From: Candidatus Gallionella acididurans
GTDB lineage: Bacteria > Pseudomonadota > Gammaproteobacteria > Burkholderiales > Gallionellaceae
NCBI GenBank assembly: GCA_001577345.1
Contig: LSLI01000003.1
Coordinates: forward strand, 1-64,000
Direction of reading: 5' to 3'
Length of the DNA: 64,000 nt
Positions 30,198 through 39,080 of the stretch are shown in pieces. Under the pieces are notes generated by a model, which was given only the letters and a program-made list of their open reading frames with translations, did no database searches and was not told the origin of the DNA. The translations under genes were made by a program, and so were the position numbers. The first letter of the stretch is position 1; each line of letters starts with the position of its first letter.

Positions 30198-30991
30198 GCG
30201 CGACGGCTTATTACGAACCTTACAGGCTTCCCGCAGGCATACTGGCTCTGGTGGTGCACAGTGTGTTTTTCGCGCTGTTGTATTTTGGCTTCAATTGGAA
30301 CAGGCAGTCCTTTTCAAACCCCGCGATGACTGTGGAGCTGTGGTCGAGTCTGCCGGAAGACGTTGTCAGGCTGCCCGCTACGCCAAAAATCGAGGTGGTC
30401 GCGCCGCCACCGCCACAGGAAAAAATTGCCAAGCCCGACATTGTGATGCCGGAAAAAAAGAAACCCGCCGTCAAGCCGGTCGAGGCCAAGCCGGAGAAAA
30501 CGAAGCCGGAGAAAACGAAGCCGGAGAAAACGAAGCCGGAGAAAACGAAACCGGTACCGAAAGCCATTGAGGCAGTTAAACCCAGGCCTGACGCCAAAAC
30601 ACCCGCTGCGCAAAGTGCAGATGCCCGCATCGCGGACCAGCAAGCCGCGCAGCACCAGGCCGCACAGGCCAGGCAAGACGAGTTGGATGCTGCAAATGGC
30701 AAGGTGGTGGATGAGTTCAGGGCGAAGATAAACGCCAAGATACGCCGAAATGTCGTGAATCCGCCGGGTGTGGCAAAAGATGCGCGCGCTGAATTCATGG
30801 TGACGCTGTTGCCGGGCGGTGCGGTACTGAAGGCGGATTTGGTCAAGTCCAGCGGTAATGCGGCTTATGACGATGCGGTTGAGCGTGCAATATTGAAGTC
30901 CGATCCTTTGCCTGTGCCGCAGGACGGGCTGCTGTTCAACCGGTTTCGCCAACTGGATTTGGTTTTCAAGCCTGAACAACCTGCTGAATAG
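30194..30991 (+). CDS. tolA: TolA
   Basis: N-terminal TM, Pro/Lys/Glu-rich linker, TonB-like C-terminal domain; operon position. Confidence 0.92.
   Translation: MSATAYYEPYRLPAGILALVVHSVFFALLYFGFNWNRQSFSNPAMTVELWSSLPEDVVRLPATPKIEVVAPPPPQEKIAKPDIVMPEKKKPAVKPVEAKPEKTKPEKTKPEKTKPEKTKPVPKAIEAVKPRPDAKTPAAQSADARIADQQAAQHQAAQARQDELDAANGKVVDEFRAKINAKIRRNVVNPPGVAKDARAEFMVTLLPGGAVLKADLVKSSGNAAYDDAVERAILKSDPLPVPQDGLLFNRFRQLDLVFKPEQPAE
30488..30547. repeat. Perfect 15-bp tandem repeat x4 in tolA
   Basis: aagccggagaaaacg x4, encoding (KPEKT)4. Confidence 0.95.
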
Positions 30992-31002
30992 GAAAAATAT
31001 AT

Positions 31003-32274
31003 ATGGTGTTGCCCGGACTTCGTTGCATGTTGGGATTGTTGCTGCTGGCGCAGGTGTCGGTGGCAAATGCAGTAATGACTATAGAGATCATCGGCGCGGG
31101 TGAGCACCAGATCCCGGTCGCAATCGTGCCATTCGGGGGCGATGCCAAACTGGCCCAAACGATCAATGCAGTGGTTGTTGGAGATTTACAGCGCAGCGGA
31201 TTGTTCCGGCTGATAGACCCGGCGGGTAAATTGCCGCATGAACTGGCCGATGTCAGTTACCCGGATTGGCAGGTGCGCGGCGCGGACGCATTGGCGATAG
31301 GTAATGTATCCGTGCAGGATAACGGCCGCATAGATGCGCGCTTTCGCTTGCTGGATGTGGTCAAGCAGGTTGAATTGACCGGTCAATCAGTCTCTGCGAA
31401 CGGTGACGAGATCCGTGCAGTCGGGCACCGCATCTCGGACATGATCTATGAGAAGCTGACCGGCGACAAAGGTGTGTTCAGTACGCGTATCGCTTATGTG
31501 AAGCGGAGCGGTGAAAAGTACAGCCTGATCGTGGCGGACAGCGACGGCTACAACGAACAGGTGGTTCTCGAGCAAAACGAACCCATCATGTCGCCGGCCT
31601 GGTCTCCGGACGGCAGCCATCTGGTTTATGTCAGCTTTGAGACGGGGCATGCAGTCGTGTATGTGCAGTCGCTGTTCACCAATCAGCGCATGGTGCTGGC
31701 CGATTTTCGCGGCAGCAACAGCGCGCCGTCCTGGTCTCCGGACGGGAAGCAGCTGGCTATCGTGTTGACACGCGACGGCAGCTCGGAAATTTACCTGGTG
31801 CGGCCGGATGGAAGCGGGATACGCCGTCTCACTTTTATTAACGCTATCGCAACCGAGCCGAGTTTTTCGCCGGATGGGCAGACTTTGCTGTTTACCTCCA
31901 ATGAAGGGGGGAGTCCGCAAATATATAGCATGCCGGTGGCAGGCGGCCCCGAGCAGCGCATGACGTTTGGCGATGGCAATAATTATTCGCCGCGCTATAG
32001 CCCGGATGGCAAAGGTTTTGTCTACACGCATTTAATTAACGGCAAGTTTTTCATTGCCACCCAGGATTTTCAGACCGGGCAAGTGGAGACTCTCACCTCC
32101 GGAGGCTGGGAGAAAAAACCCAGTTTTGCGCCTAACGGGAAGCTCATCCTATTTGCCAGCGAGGCGCGCGGTCGTGGTATATTAGCGACTGTATCGAGCG
32201 ATGGTCGTGTGCAGCAGCATATGTTCACAGATAACGGCGATGCCCGTGAACCGGTGTGGGGGCCACATCAATGA
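31003..32274 (+). CDS. tolB: Tol-Pal system beta-propeller protein TolB
   Basis: Repeated SPDG blades: SPAWSPDGSHLVYVSFE, APSWSPDGKQLAIVLTRDG. Confidence 0.96.
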   Translation: MVLPGLRCMLGLLLLAQVSVANAVMTIEIIGAGEHQIPVAIVPFGGDAKLAQTINAVVVGDLQRSGLFRLIDPAGKLPHELADVSYPDWQVRGADALAIGNVSVQDNGRIDARFRLLDVVKQVELTGQSVSANGDEIRAVGHRISDMIYEKLTGDKGVFSTRIAYVKRSGEKYSLIVADSDGYNEQVVLEQNEPIMSPAWSPDGSHLVYVSFETGHAVVYVQSLFTNQRMVLADFRGSNSAPSWSPDGKQLAIVLTRDGSSEIYLVRPDGSGIRRLTFINAIATEPSFSPDGQTLLFTSNEGGSPQIYSMPVAGGPEQRMTFGDGNNYSPRYSPDGKGFVYTHLINGKFFIATQDFQTGQVETLTSGGWEKKPSFAPNGKLILFASEARGRGILATVSSDGRVQQHMFTDNGDAREPVWGPHQ

Positions 32275-32299
32275 TTAACCTGACTAAAGGAGTAGTGCA

Positions 32300-32800
32300 A
32301 TGAAAAAACTAGTTATCAGTATCGTGTTGCTGAATTTGCTTGCAGCATGTGCCAGCGAGAAACCAAAAGAAGCTGCTGCGCCGGCTCCGGTAGCGGCGAC
32401 AGCACCAGTGGCCGCACCGGCCCCAGCAACAGTTGTTGCGGTTGACCCCCTGAATGATCCTTCCAGCATCCTGTCCAAGCGCAGTGTCTACTTTCCTCTC
32501 GATGTCTCAGCCGTGCAAGCTGACGACAAGCCGATCGTGTTGGCGCACGCGAAATATCTGAGCGAGCATCAGAATCGCAAAGTGCGAGTGGAAGGCAATT
32601 GCGATGAACGCGGCAGCAAGGAATACAACCTGGCTCTCGGTCAGCGCCGTGCAGAGAGCGTGAAGAAGATGCTGGTGTTGGGTGGAGCGAAAGCCAGCCA
32701 GATCGAAACTGTCAGCTATGGCGAAGAAAAACCGCTTTGCAAGGAACACAATGAATCGTGCTGGAAGCAAAATCGCCGGAGCGACATAAAGTACCAATAA
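32300..32800 (+). CDS. pal: Peptidoglycan-associated lipoprotein Pal
   Basis: LLAAC lipobox; VRVEGNCDERGSKEYNLALGQRRAESVKKMLV OmpA-like domain. Confidence 0.96.
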   Translation: MKKLVISIVLLNLLAACASEKPKEAAAPAPVAATAPVAAPAPATVVAVDPLNDPSSILSKRSVYFPLDVSAVQADDKPIVLAHAKYLSEHQNRKVRVEGNCDERGSKEYNLALGQRRAESVKKMLVLGGAKASQIETVSYGEEKPLCKEHNESCWKQNRRSDIKYQ

Positions 32801-32818
32801 AGCACTTAAGCTGTAAAT

Positions 32819-33580
32819 ATGCTGAAGCAACGCGCTCTCTTATTGCTGGCCCTGAGTTTCGCCATTCCTGCCCGGGCAGGATTGTTGGAGGATAACGGGG
32901 CACGCAAACAAATCCAGCAATTAGAGACGCGTGTGCTGAAGCTGGAGGATGAGGTCAGTCAGAGAACCAAGTCTATGCTGGATCTGCAGAGCCAGATCGA
33001 TGCACTGAATACAGAAATCCGAAATTTGCGCGGGCTGAATGAAGAAACGACGCACGGCTTGCAAGATGCCGAAAAGCGCCAAAAGGATTTTTATGTGGAT
33101 CTGGATACGCGCATGCGTCATTTTGAATCCGCTGAGCAGGCTGCAAAAGAAGCCGCTTCCGCTGTCGCCGTCAAGGCACCTGTTTCCACCGATCCTTCCG
33201 ATCCGGTTCCCGAAGACCGAGCCTTTGAGGCTGCCTACGGGATGTACAAATCCGGCAGTTATGTGAATGCGGTCAAGGCTTATCAGGACTTTATCAAGAT
33301 GTATTCCGGTTCTACACGGGTTCCGGATGCGAATTACTGGCTGGGCAAGTCCCAGTTTGGAATGAAGGAATACAAGCAGGCTTTGGTCACTTACCAGAAG
33401 CTGCTGAAGGATTTTCCGGAAGCTCCCAAAGCTGCCGATGCGATGTACGGGATTTCGGATTGCCTGAAGGGACTGAAAAAACCCATTGCAGCGCGCAAAA
33501 TGCTCAGGCAACTTGTCGCAAAATATCCAGCCAGCGAAGCCGCCGCCAAAGCCAAGAAGCTGCTCGCTGCCACCAAGTAG
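32819..33580 (+). CDS. cpoB: Tol-Pal system protein CpoB/YbgF
   Basis: Signal peptide, coiled coil, C-terminal TPRs (AYGMYKSGSYVNAVKAYQDFIKMYSGS). Confidence 0.93.
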   Translation: MLKQRALLLLALSFAIPARAGLLEDNGARKQIQQLETRVLKLEDEVSQRTKSMLDLQSQIDALNTEIRNLRGLNEETTHGLQDAEKRQKDFYVDLDTRMRHFESAEQAAKEAASAVAVKAPVSTDPSDPVPEDRAFEAAYGMYKSGSYVNAVKAYQDFIKMYSGSTRVPDANYWLGKSQFGMKEYKQALVTYQKLLKDFPEAPKAADAMYGISDCLKGLKKPIAARKMLRQLVAKYPASEAAAKAKKLLAATK

Positions 33581-33585
33581 TCAAT

Positions 33586-34245
33586 ATGCCGCACGCGAGT
33601 ATGGATGTGCAACTGCGCATTACTGAAATTTTCCATTCCCTGCAAGGCGAAACCAGCCGGGTCGGTTTGCCCACGGTATTCATACGCCTGACCGGTTGTC
33701 CGTTGCGGTGCACATACTGCGATACTGCTTACGCCTTCAGCGGCGGGAAAAACACCAGCCTGACAGAGATACTGCGGCAGGTTGTCCAATTTTCGCCGCA
33801 ATACGTGACTGTCACCGGCGGCGAGCCGCTTGCGCAAAAAAATTGCCTGCCCCTGCTGCGCGCCTTGTGTGATGCGGGTTATACGGTGTCGTTGGAGACC
33901 GGCGGGGCCCTGGATATCGGTTCAGTCGATGCCCGTGTGATGCGCGTGGTGGACATCAAAACTCCGGCATCGGGCGAGCTTGAAAAGAATCGTTGGGAAA
34001 ACCTGGCGCTGCTGACCGGGCACGACGAAATAAAATTCGTGTTGTGCGATGAGAATGACTACCAATGGGCAAAGAAAATCCTGCAGCAACATCATCTGAA
34101 CGAGAAGTGCCCGGTGCTGTTTTCACCGGCACACGGAATGTTGAATGCCACGCAGCTGGCGGACTGGATATTGCGCGACAATCTTCCGGTCAGGATGCAA
34201 GTCCAGTTGCACAAGTTGTTGTGGAATAACGAGCCGGGGCACTGA
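33586..34245 (+). CDS. queE: 7-carboxy-7-deazaguanine synthase QueE
   Basis: [37 protein letters not shown] radical-SAM cluster. Confidence 0.95.
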   Translation: MPHASMDVQLRITEIFHSLQGETSRVGLPTVFIRLTGCPLRCTYCDTAYAFSGGKNTSLTEILRQVVQFSPQYVTVTGGEPLAQKNCLPLLRALCDAGYTVSLETGGALDIGSVDARVMRVVDIKTPASGELEKNRWENLALLTGHDEIKFVLCDENDYQWAKKILQQHHLNEKCPVLFSPAHGMLNATQLADWILRDNLPVRMQVQLHKLLWNNEPGH

Positions 34246-34247
34246 AC

Positions 34248-34922
34248 ATGAAGAAAGCAGTGGTGCTCCTGTCCGGCGGGATGGATTCGGCAACGGTGCT
34301 GGCAATGGCCGCTGCGCAAGGCTTTGACTGTCACGCGTTGAGCGTGGATTACGGGCAACGCCATCATGCTGAACTGGCTGCCGCGCAACGTGTTGCGCAA
34401 GAGCTGGGGGCTCGGGAGCATCGGGTGGTGAATATCGACCTGACCGGATTTGGCGGTTCGTCCCTGACGGATAAAAAAATCGCGGTGTCCCAACAGCCCA
34501 CCGAGGGTATCCCGCTGACTTATGTTCCCGCACGCAATACCATCATGCTGGCGCTGGCGCTGGCCTGGGCCGAGGTGTTGCAGGCACGGGATATCTTCAT
34601 TGGGGTGAATGCCGTCGATTATTCCGGCTATCCCGATTGTCGACCCGCCTACATCGAGGCTTTCGAGCGTATGGCAAATCTCGCCACCAAGGCGGCGGTG
34701 GAAGGGCATCCGCTTGCCGTGCACGCGCCGCTGCAGCATATGTCAAAAGCGGAGATCATCCGGCAGGGCCTGGCTCTTGGCGTGGATTTTTCACATACTG
34801 TTTCATGCTACCAGGCTGATGAATCAGGGCGAGCCTGCGGAGTATGTGACGCCTGCCGCTTGCGTCACACCGGATTTGTTGCGGCGGGCATTGGTGACAC
34901 GACACGATATCGCGTTTTATAA
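34248..34922 (+). CDS. queC: 7-cyano-7-deazaguanine synthase QueC
   Basis: [49 protein letters not shown]. Confidence 0.96.
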   Translation: MKKAVVLLSGGMDSATVLAMAAAQGFDCHALSVDYGQRHHAELAAAQRVAQELGAREHRVVNIDLTGFGGSSLTDKKIAVSQQPTEGIPLTYVPARNTIMLALALAWAEVLQARDIFIGVNAVDYSGYPDCRPAYIEAFERMANLATKAAVEGHPLAVHAPLQHMSKAEIIRQGLALGVDFSHTVSCYQADESGRACGVCDACRLRHTGFVAAGIGDTTRYRVL

Positions 34923-34953
34923 ACTCGCAAGTTGTGCTCCAAGGTATTTTTCG

Positions 34954-34981
34954 TTGACAGGGTGGGCTAATTCCGTATAAT
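34954..34981 (+). promoter_or_regulatory. Sigma-70 promoter for the tRNA-Lys/tRNA-Thr unit
   Basis: Consensus TTGACA, 16-nt spacer, TATAAT, 17 nt upstream of tRNA-Lys. Confidence 0.85.
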
Positions 34982-34998
34982 TCGCGCTCCTTTGCGAG

Positions 34999-35074
34999 GG
35001 GTCGTTAGCTCAGCCGGTAGAGCAGCGGACTTTTAATCCGTTGGTCGCGTGTTCGAATCACGCACGACCCACCA
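34999..35074 (+). tRNA. tRNA-Lys (anticodon TTT)
   Basis: Acceptor GGGTCGT/ACGACCC, loop CTTTTAA, T-loop GTTCGAATC, encoded CCA. Confidence 0.97.
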
Positions 35075-35111
35075 TCTTGCAAAAGAGCCTCAGTTTTCCT
35101 CGATTTTTCAT

Positions 35112-35187
35112 GCCGATTTAGCTCAGTTGGTAGAGCAACCGCCTTGTAAGCGGTAGGTCATCAGTTCGAATCCGATAATCGGCACCA
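35112..35187 (+). tRNA. tRNA-Thr (anticodon TGT)
   Basis: Acceptor GCCGATT/AATCGGC, loop CTTGTAA, T-loop GTTCGAATC, encoded CCA. Confidence 0.97.
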
Positions 35188-35336
35188 GAATTTACAGGAC
35201 TTGCAGCAATGCAGGTCTTTTTACTTTCGGACGAGCGTTTCAAATCAAGCAACACGGAATTCTGTCGCGTCGCCGCATCTGAAAGCCGGCTTTCGATTTG
35301 CAACGTTAACGGCAAGGCGGATAAACGTCCGCGCAT

Positions 35337-36803
35337 TCAGATTTCATCTCTGCGCTGTGCAGCCCAAATTCTCAGTGCCAGTGCTACCTCACTGATGGTC
35401 GCCGACCAATTACCGGTTTTTGTTTGCCTGAACAGCCGCATCACGACCGGATACCATGGCGAGTCAGTACGCTCCTGAAGCCAGCGCCAATCAACTCCTA
35501 CGGCAGGCAGCAGTACCCAGCAGGGCTTGTTCAATGCTCCCGCCAGATGGGCGATGGCGGTGTCGATGCAAATCACCAAGTCCAGTTGGGCCACGATGGC
35601 TGCGCTATCGGCAAAGTCCAATATGCTGGAGCCGAGATGAAGAATAGGCTGACTTGCTGGCGGTGTTGCCGCTTCTTCCTCGCCGGGCCCTTTCTGCAGG
35701 CTGATAAAAGTTATACCGGGTTCAGACCACAGGGGAGCCAATAGAGAAAGATCCGGCAGGGAACGGTTCGCGTCGTTTTCATGGGCGGCATTCCCTTTCC
35801 AGACCAGCCCTATCTTCAATCCGTCCGCGGGCAGCCGATGCTGCCACTGCTTGAATCTTTCCGGGGGGACTTTCAGGTAGGGCAGTTTGTCCGGGATGGT
35901 CTGGACTGTGGTGGAAAAATGCATCGGCAGGCTCATCGGAAATGTCCAGTAGTCGTGTAGCGGCAAAGTTAATGCGTCCGAGAAGGGAATCACCTCATCC
36001 ACGCCATCGACCATTTTCAGCAATGCTTCAAGAGCCGGCTTGCAAACCACGGTAAGGCGGGTGACGCCCAGAGTTTTGAGCATGGGGAAATAACGGGCAA
36101 ACTGAATCTCGTCCCCGAAGCCCTGCTCGGGCCAGATCAGGAGAGACTTTCCGTTCAGGGATTCTCCTCGCCAATGGGGGAATGGCAGGTCAGGTGGAAT
36201 GGATTGCCGTCCCGAATAATTAGGGTCATGGCGGGTTTCGTACTCGGGCCATGCCTCGATGTACCGGCCCCGGGAAAGGAGCAGCGAACCCAGATTCAAA
36301 TGCGCCTCGACCAGATCGGGATTGAGCTTAAGGGCGCGTTGGAAACTGGCAATGGCATCATCAGGCTGCCCGAGTTCCTTGAGTGCGACCCCCAGACTGC
36401 AATGCACCTCGGCGTAATCGGGTTGAATCTCCAGCGCACTGCGATAGTTCGCCGCGGCTTCGTCAAACTGGCCGTTGCCCAGCAGGACATTGCCGATGTT
36501 GTAGTAAGCGCCGGCATAATCGGGTTTGTGTTTGATCGCGGTCCTGAATGCCTGCAGCGCGCCGTCCAGGTCGCCCTTCAATAACAGGACATTGCCCTGA
36601 TTGAGGTGGGCCCGTGCCGGATTGGGTGCCAGACGGATGGCATTCAGGTAGCATTGCATCGCCGCGTCGAGGCTGCCCTGGGCTTCCAGTTCATGTCCTG
36701 CGTCGATCAGGCGTGTCGCGTCCTGTTCCGAAGTCTCAGCCCTGCGCGCGCTGCTGTTCGCGACTACCTGTCCGCCAGAGCGGAAGCGATTGAATAATCC
36801 CAT
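35337..36803 (-). CDS. TPR protein with GT9-like glycosyltransferase domain
   Basis: Four to five N-terminal TPRs; C-terminal LKIGLVWKGNAAHENDANRSLPDLS and CIDTAIAHLAGALNKPCWVLLPAVGVDWRWL. Confidence 0.85.
   Translation of the reverse strand: MGLFNRFRSGGQVVANSSARRAETSEQDATRLIDAGHELEAQGSLDAAMQCYLNAIRLAPNPARAHLNQGNVLLLKGDLDGALQAFRTAIKHKPDYAGAYYNIGNVLLGNGQFDEAAANYRSALEIQPDYAEVHCSLGVALKELGQPDDAIASFQRALKLNPDLVEAHLNLGSLLLSRGRYIEAWPEYETRHDPNYSGRQSIPPDLPFPHWRGESLNGKSLLIWPEQGFGDEIQFARYFPMLKTLGVTRLTVVCKPALEALLKMVDGVDEVIPFSDALTLPLHDYWTFPMSLPMHFSTTVQTIPDKLPYLKVPPERFKQWQHRLPADGLKIGLVWKGNAAHENDANRSLPDLSLLAPLWSEPGITFISLQKGPGEEEAATPPASQPILHLGSSILDFADSAAIVAQLDLVICIDTAIAHLAGALNKPCWVLLPAVGVDWRWLQERTDSPWYPVVMRLFRQTKTGNWSATISEVALALRIWAAQRRDEI
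36301..36607. repeat. TPR-coding repeat copy 1, diverged
   Basis: Aligns gap-free to 40771-41077 with about 13 hand-counted mismatches. Confidence 0.85.
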
Positions 36804-36823
36804 CTAATAACCTTTCCCGGTGG

Positions 36824-39079
36824 TCATGCCGGTTTCTCTGGTTTGGCCTGATGACGTTGCCACATTCCCCACAGCGCATTCTCGAAATGCCGGGCAAAGC
36901 GCGGGGCGTCGAACAGCGGGGAGGCTAGGACTTGCTGGCGCAAGCCGCTGCGCAGCGCGGCCAATTTTGTGTAATCGCCGGCCAGCGCGATTGCCTTGGA
37001 GATGTATTCCTGTCGGCTTGCCGCAACCCATTCCGGCAAGCCTGCTGCCGTGAGCAGGCTGGCTCCCTGCCTGGCCAGCAGGCTGTCACCTGCCAGAGTC
37101 AGGGTAGGCACACCCATCCACAGCGCTTCACAGGTGGTGGTGCCACCCGGATAAGGAAAGGTGTCCAGTATCATGTCAATCTCTGCATGGGCCGCCAGAT
37201 AGGCCTCGCGTTGAGTTGATTTGTGCATCATTACCCGCTCGTGGGAGATGCCGTGATGCTGGCAGCGTTGCAGCAGTTGTTCCATCTGTGCCGGTTCGCC
37301 CAATTGTTTGCACTGTAAACGCAGTTTTGCATTGGGCAGGGCAGCAAGGATTTCCCCCCATGTTTCAAGTACCTCATCACCCAGCTTGGTCAGGTTCTGG
37401 AAACAGCCAAAAGTGATCATGCCGTTCGACAAGGCGGGCAATGGCGCGACGGGCAGGTCAACCAAGGGTGTGGTGAAACACAAACGCGTGTCGGGCAGAT
37501 ACCAGACGGATTCGATGAATTGCCCCTGTTGAGCCTCGGGCACACCCACTTCGTCGGCCAGCACATAATCCATTTCCGCCATCCCTGTGGTGGCGAAATA
37601 GCCCAGCCAGGTAACCTGCACCGGCGCAGGCTTCCAGGCGAACACCGGCAGGCGGTTGTGTTCGGTATGGCCGGAAAGATCGACCAGGACATGTACACCG
37701 TCGGCGTGGATCAGGCGCGCGGCGGTTTCGTCACTGAGATTGGTCAACGGTTTCCACTCGGAGAAACGCGGGCGGATGCGAGTGGTGAGTTCGTCCTCCC
37801 TGCGATGTGTCGGATAGGCGACCAGTTCGATGCGGGCCGGGTCGATCTGAGCCAGCAGCCCTTCCAGAAAAAATCCCACCGGGTGGCTGATCAAATCACC
37901 TGACACTAGCCCGACCCGCAGGCGTTTTGGGTGGGTGGCACACTGCCAAGAAGTAAAACGGGCCCCCACTTTCTCTGCGACGATCCGGCCATACCGGCGA
38001 GCTTGTTCAAGATGGTACGAGGGTGTATTACCGGCGGTGTAATTCAAGGCAAACAGCAGGCCATGATGCGCATTAACGTAGTCGGGTTTGAGTGCTAGAA
38101 TTTGCCGGTAAATATCCATCGCACCATCGAGCCGCCCAAGGTCTTGCAGCACGATGCCCAGATTGTTTAGTGCCTCGGTGTAATCAGGTTTGACCTCCAG
38201 TGCCCGCTGGTAACATGACTCCGCACTTTCGTATTGCCCGAGGTCTTGCAGGGCATTGCCCAAGTTGTTTAGTGCCTCGGCGTAATCAGGTTTGACCTCC
38301 AGTGCCCGCCGGTAACATGACACTGCGACATCGTGTTGTCCTAGTTCTTTCAGGATATTGCCCAAGTTGTTAAGTGCATCAGCGTAATCGGGTTGGATAT
38401 CCAGAGCTCGCCGATAACTTGTCACGGCATTCTCGAACTGCCCAAGTTTTTGTAGGGCAAAGCCCAGGTTGCTGTGCGCTTCAGCCAAATCAGGTTTGAA
38501 CTCCGTAGCGTGTTGGTAACAGGTCACCGCGTTTTCAAGTTGCCCTAGAGTTTGCAGGACATGGCCCAGATTCAAATGCGCCTCGATCAGGTCAGGATTG
38601 AGCTTAATGGCGCGTTGGAAACTGGCAATGGCATCATCAGGCTGCCCGAGTTCCTTGAGCGTGACGCCCAGACTGCAATGCACCTCGGCGTAATCGGGTT
38701 GAATCTCCAGCGCACTGCGATAGTTCGCCGCGGCCTCATCAAGCTGGCCGTTGCCCAGCAGGGCATTGCCGATGTTGTAGTAAGCCCCGGCATAATCCGG
38801 TTTGTGTTTGATCGCGGTCCTGAATGCCTGCAGCGCGCCGTCCAAGTCGCCCTTCAATAACAGGACATTGCCCTGGTTGAGGTGGGCGCGTGCCGGATTG
38901 GGCGCCAGGGGTATGGCATCCAGATAACATTGTATCGCCGCGTCGAGCCGACCCTGTGCCTCCAGGACATGTCCCGCGTCGATCAAACGTGTAGATTCCT
39001 GTTCGGACGTGTCCATGCTGCCGCGGATGCTGTCCGCAGGTGCCGGTCCGGTAGAACAGAAGCGATCGAATAGGCTCAT
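36824..39079 (-). CDS. TPR protein with GT41 (SPINDLY/O-GlcNAc transferase-like) domain
   Basis: TPR array; RLRVGLVSGDLISHPVGFFLEGLL, VDLSGHTEHNRLPVFAWKPAPVQVTWLGYFATTG, FGCFQNLTKLGDEVLETWGEIL; start set at MSLFDRF. Confidence 0.88.
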   Translation of the reverse strand: MSLFDRFCSTGPAPADSIRGSMDTSEQESTRLIDAGHVLEAQGRLDAAIQCYLDAIPLAPNPARAHLNQGNVLLLKGDLDGALQAFRTAIKHKPDYAGAYYNIGNALLGNGQLDEAAANYRSALEIQPDYAEVHCSLGVTLKELGQPDDAIASFQRAIKLNPDLIEAHLNLGHVLQTLGQLENAVTCYQHATEFKPDLAEAHSNLGFALQKLGQFENAVTSYRRALDIQPDYADALNNLGNILKELGQHDVAVSCYRRALEVKPDYAEALNNLGNALQDLGQYESAESCYQRALEVKPDYTEALNNLGIVLQDLGRLDGAMDIYRQILALKPDYVNAHHGLLFALNYTAGNTPSYHLEQARRYGRIVAEKVGARFTSWQCATHPKRLRVGLVSGDLISHPVGFFLEGLLAQIDPARIELVAYPTHRREDELTTRIRPRFSEWKPLTNLSDETAARLIHADGVHVLVDLSGHTEHNRLPVFAWKPAPVQVTWLGYFATTGMAEMDYVLADEVGVPEAQQGQFIESVWYLPDTRLCFTTPLVDLPVAPLPALSNGMITFGCFQNLTKLGDEVLETWGEILAALPNAKLRLQCKQLGEPAQMEQLLQRCQHHGISHERVMMHKSTQREAYLAAHAEIDMILDTFPYPGGTTTCEALWMGVPTLTLAGDSLLARQGASLLTAAGLPEWVAASRQEYISKAIALAGDYTKLAALRSGLRQQVLASPLFDAPRFARHFENALWGMWQRHQAKPEKPA
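38577..38883. repeat. TPR-coding repeat copy 2
   Basis: Aligns gap-free to 40771-41077 with 2 hand-counted mismatches in 307 bp. Confidence 0.92.
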
Positions 39080-39080
39080 A

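Noticed and set aside
35118-35336. 72-aa minus-strand ORF ending RIRTDDLPLTRRLLYQLS
   Set aside because: Antisense translation of tRNA-Thr; this peptide tail is a familiar tRNA-derived annotation artefact
38552-38860. Three very similar plus-strand ORFs (36174-36584, 38552-38860, 40743-41054) that look like a conserved family
   Set aside because: They are antisense to the repeated TPR-coding DNA; their similarity follows from the repeat
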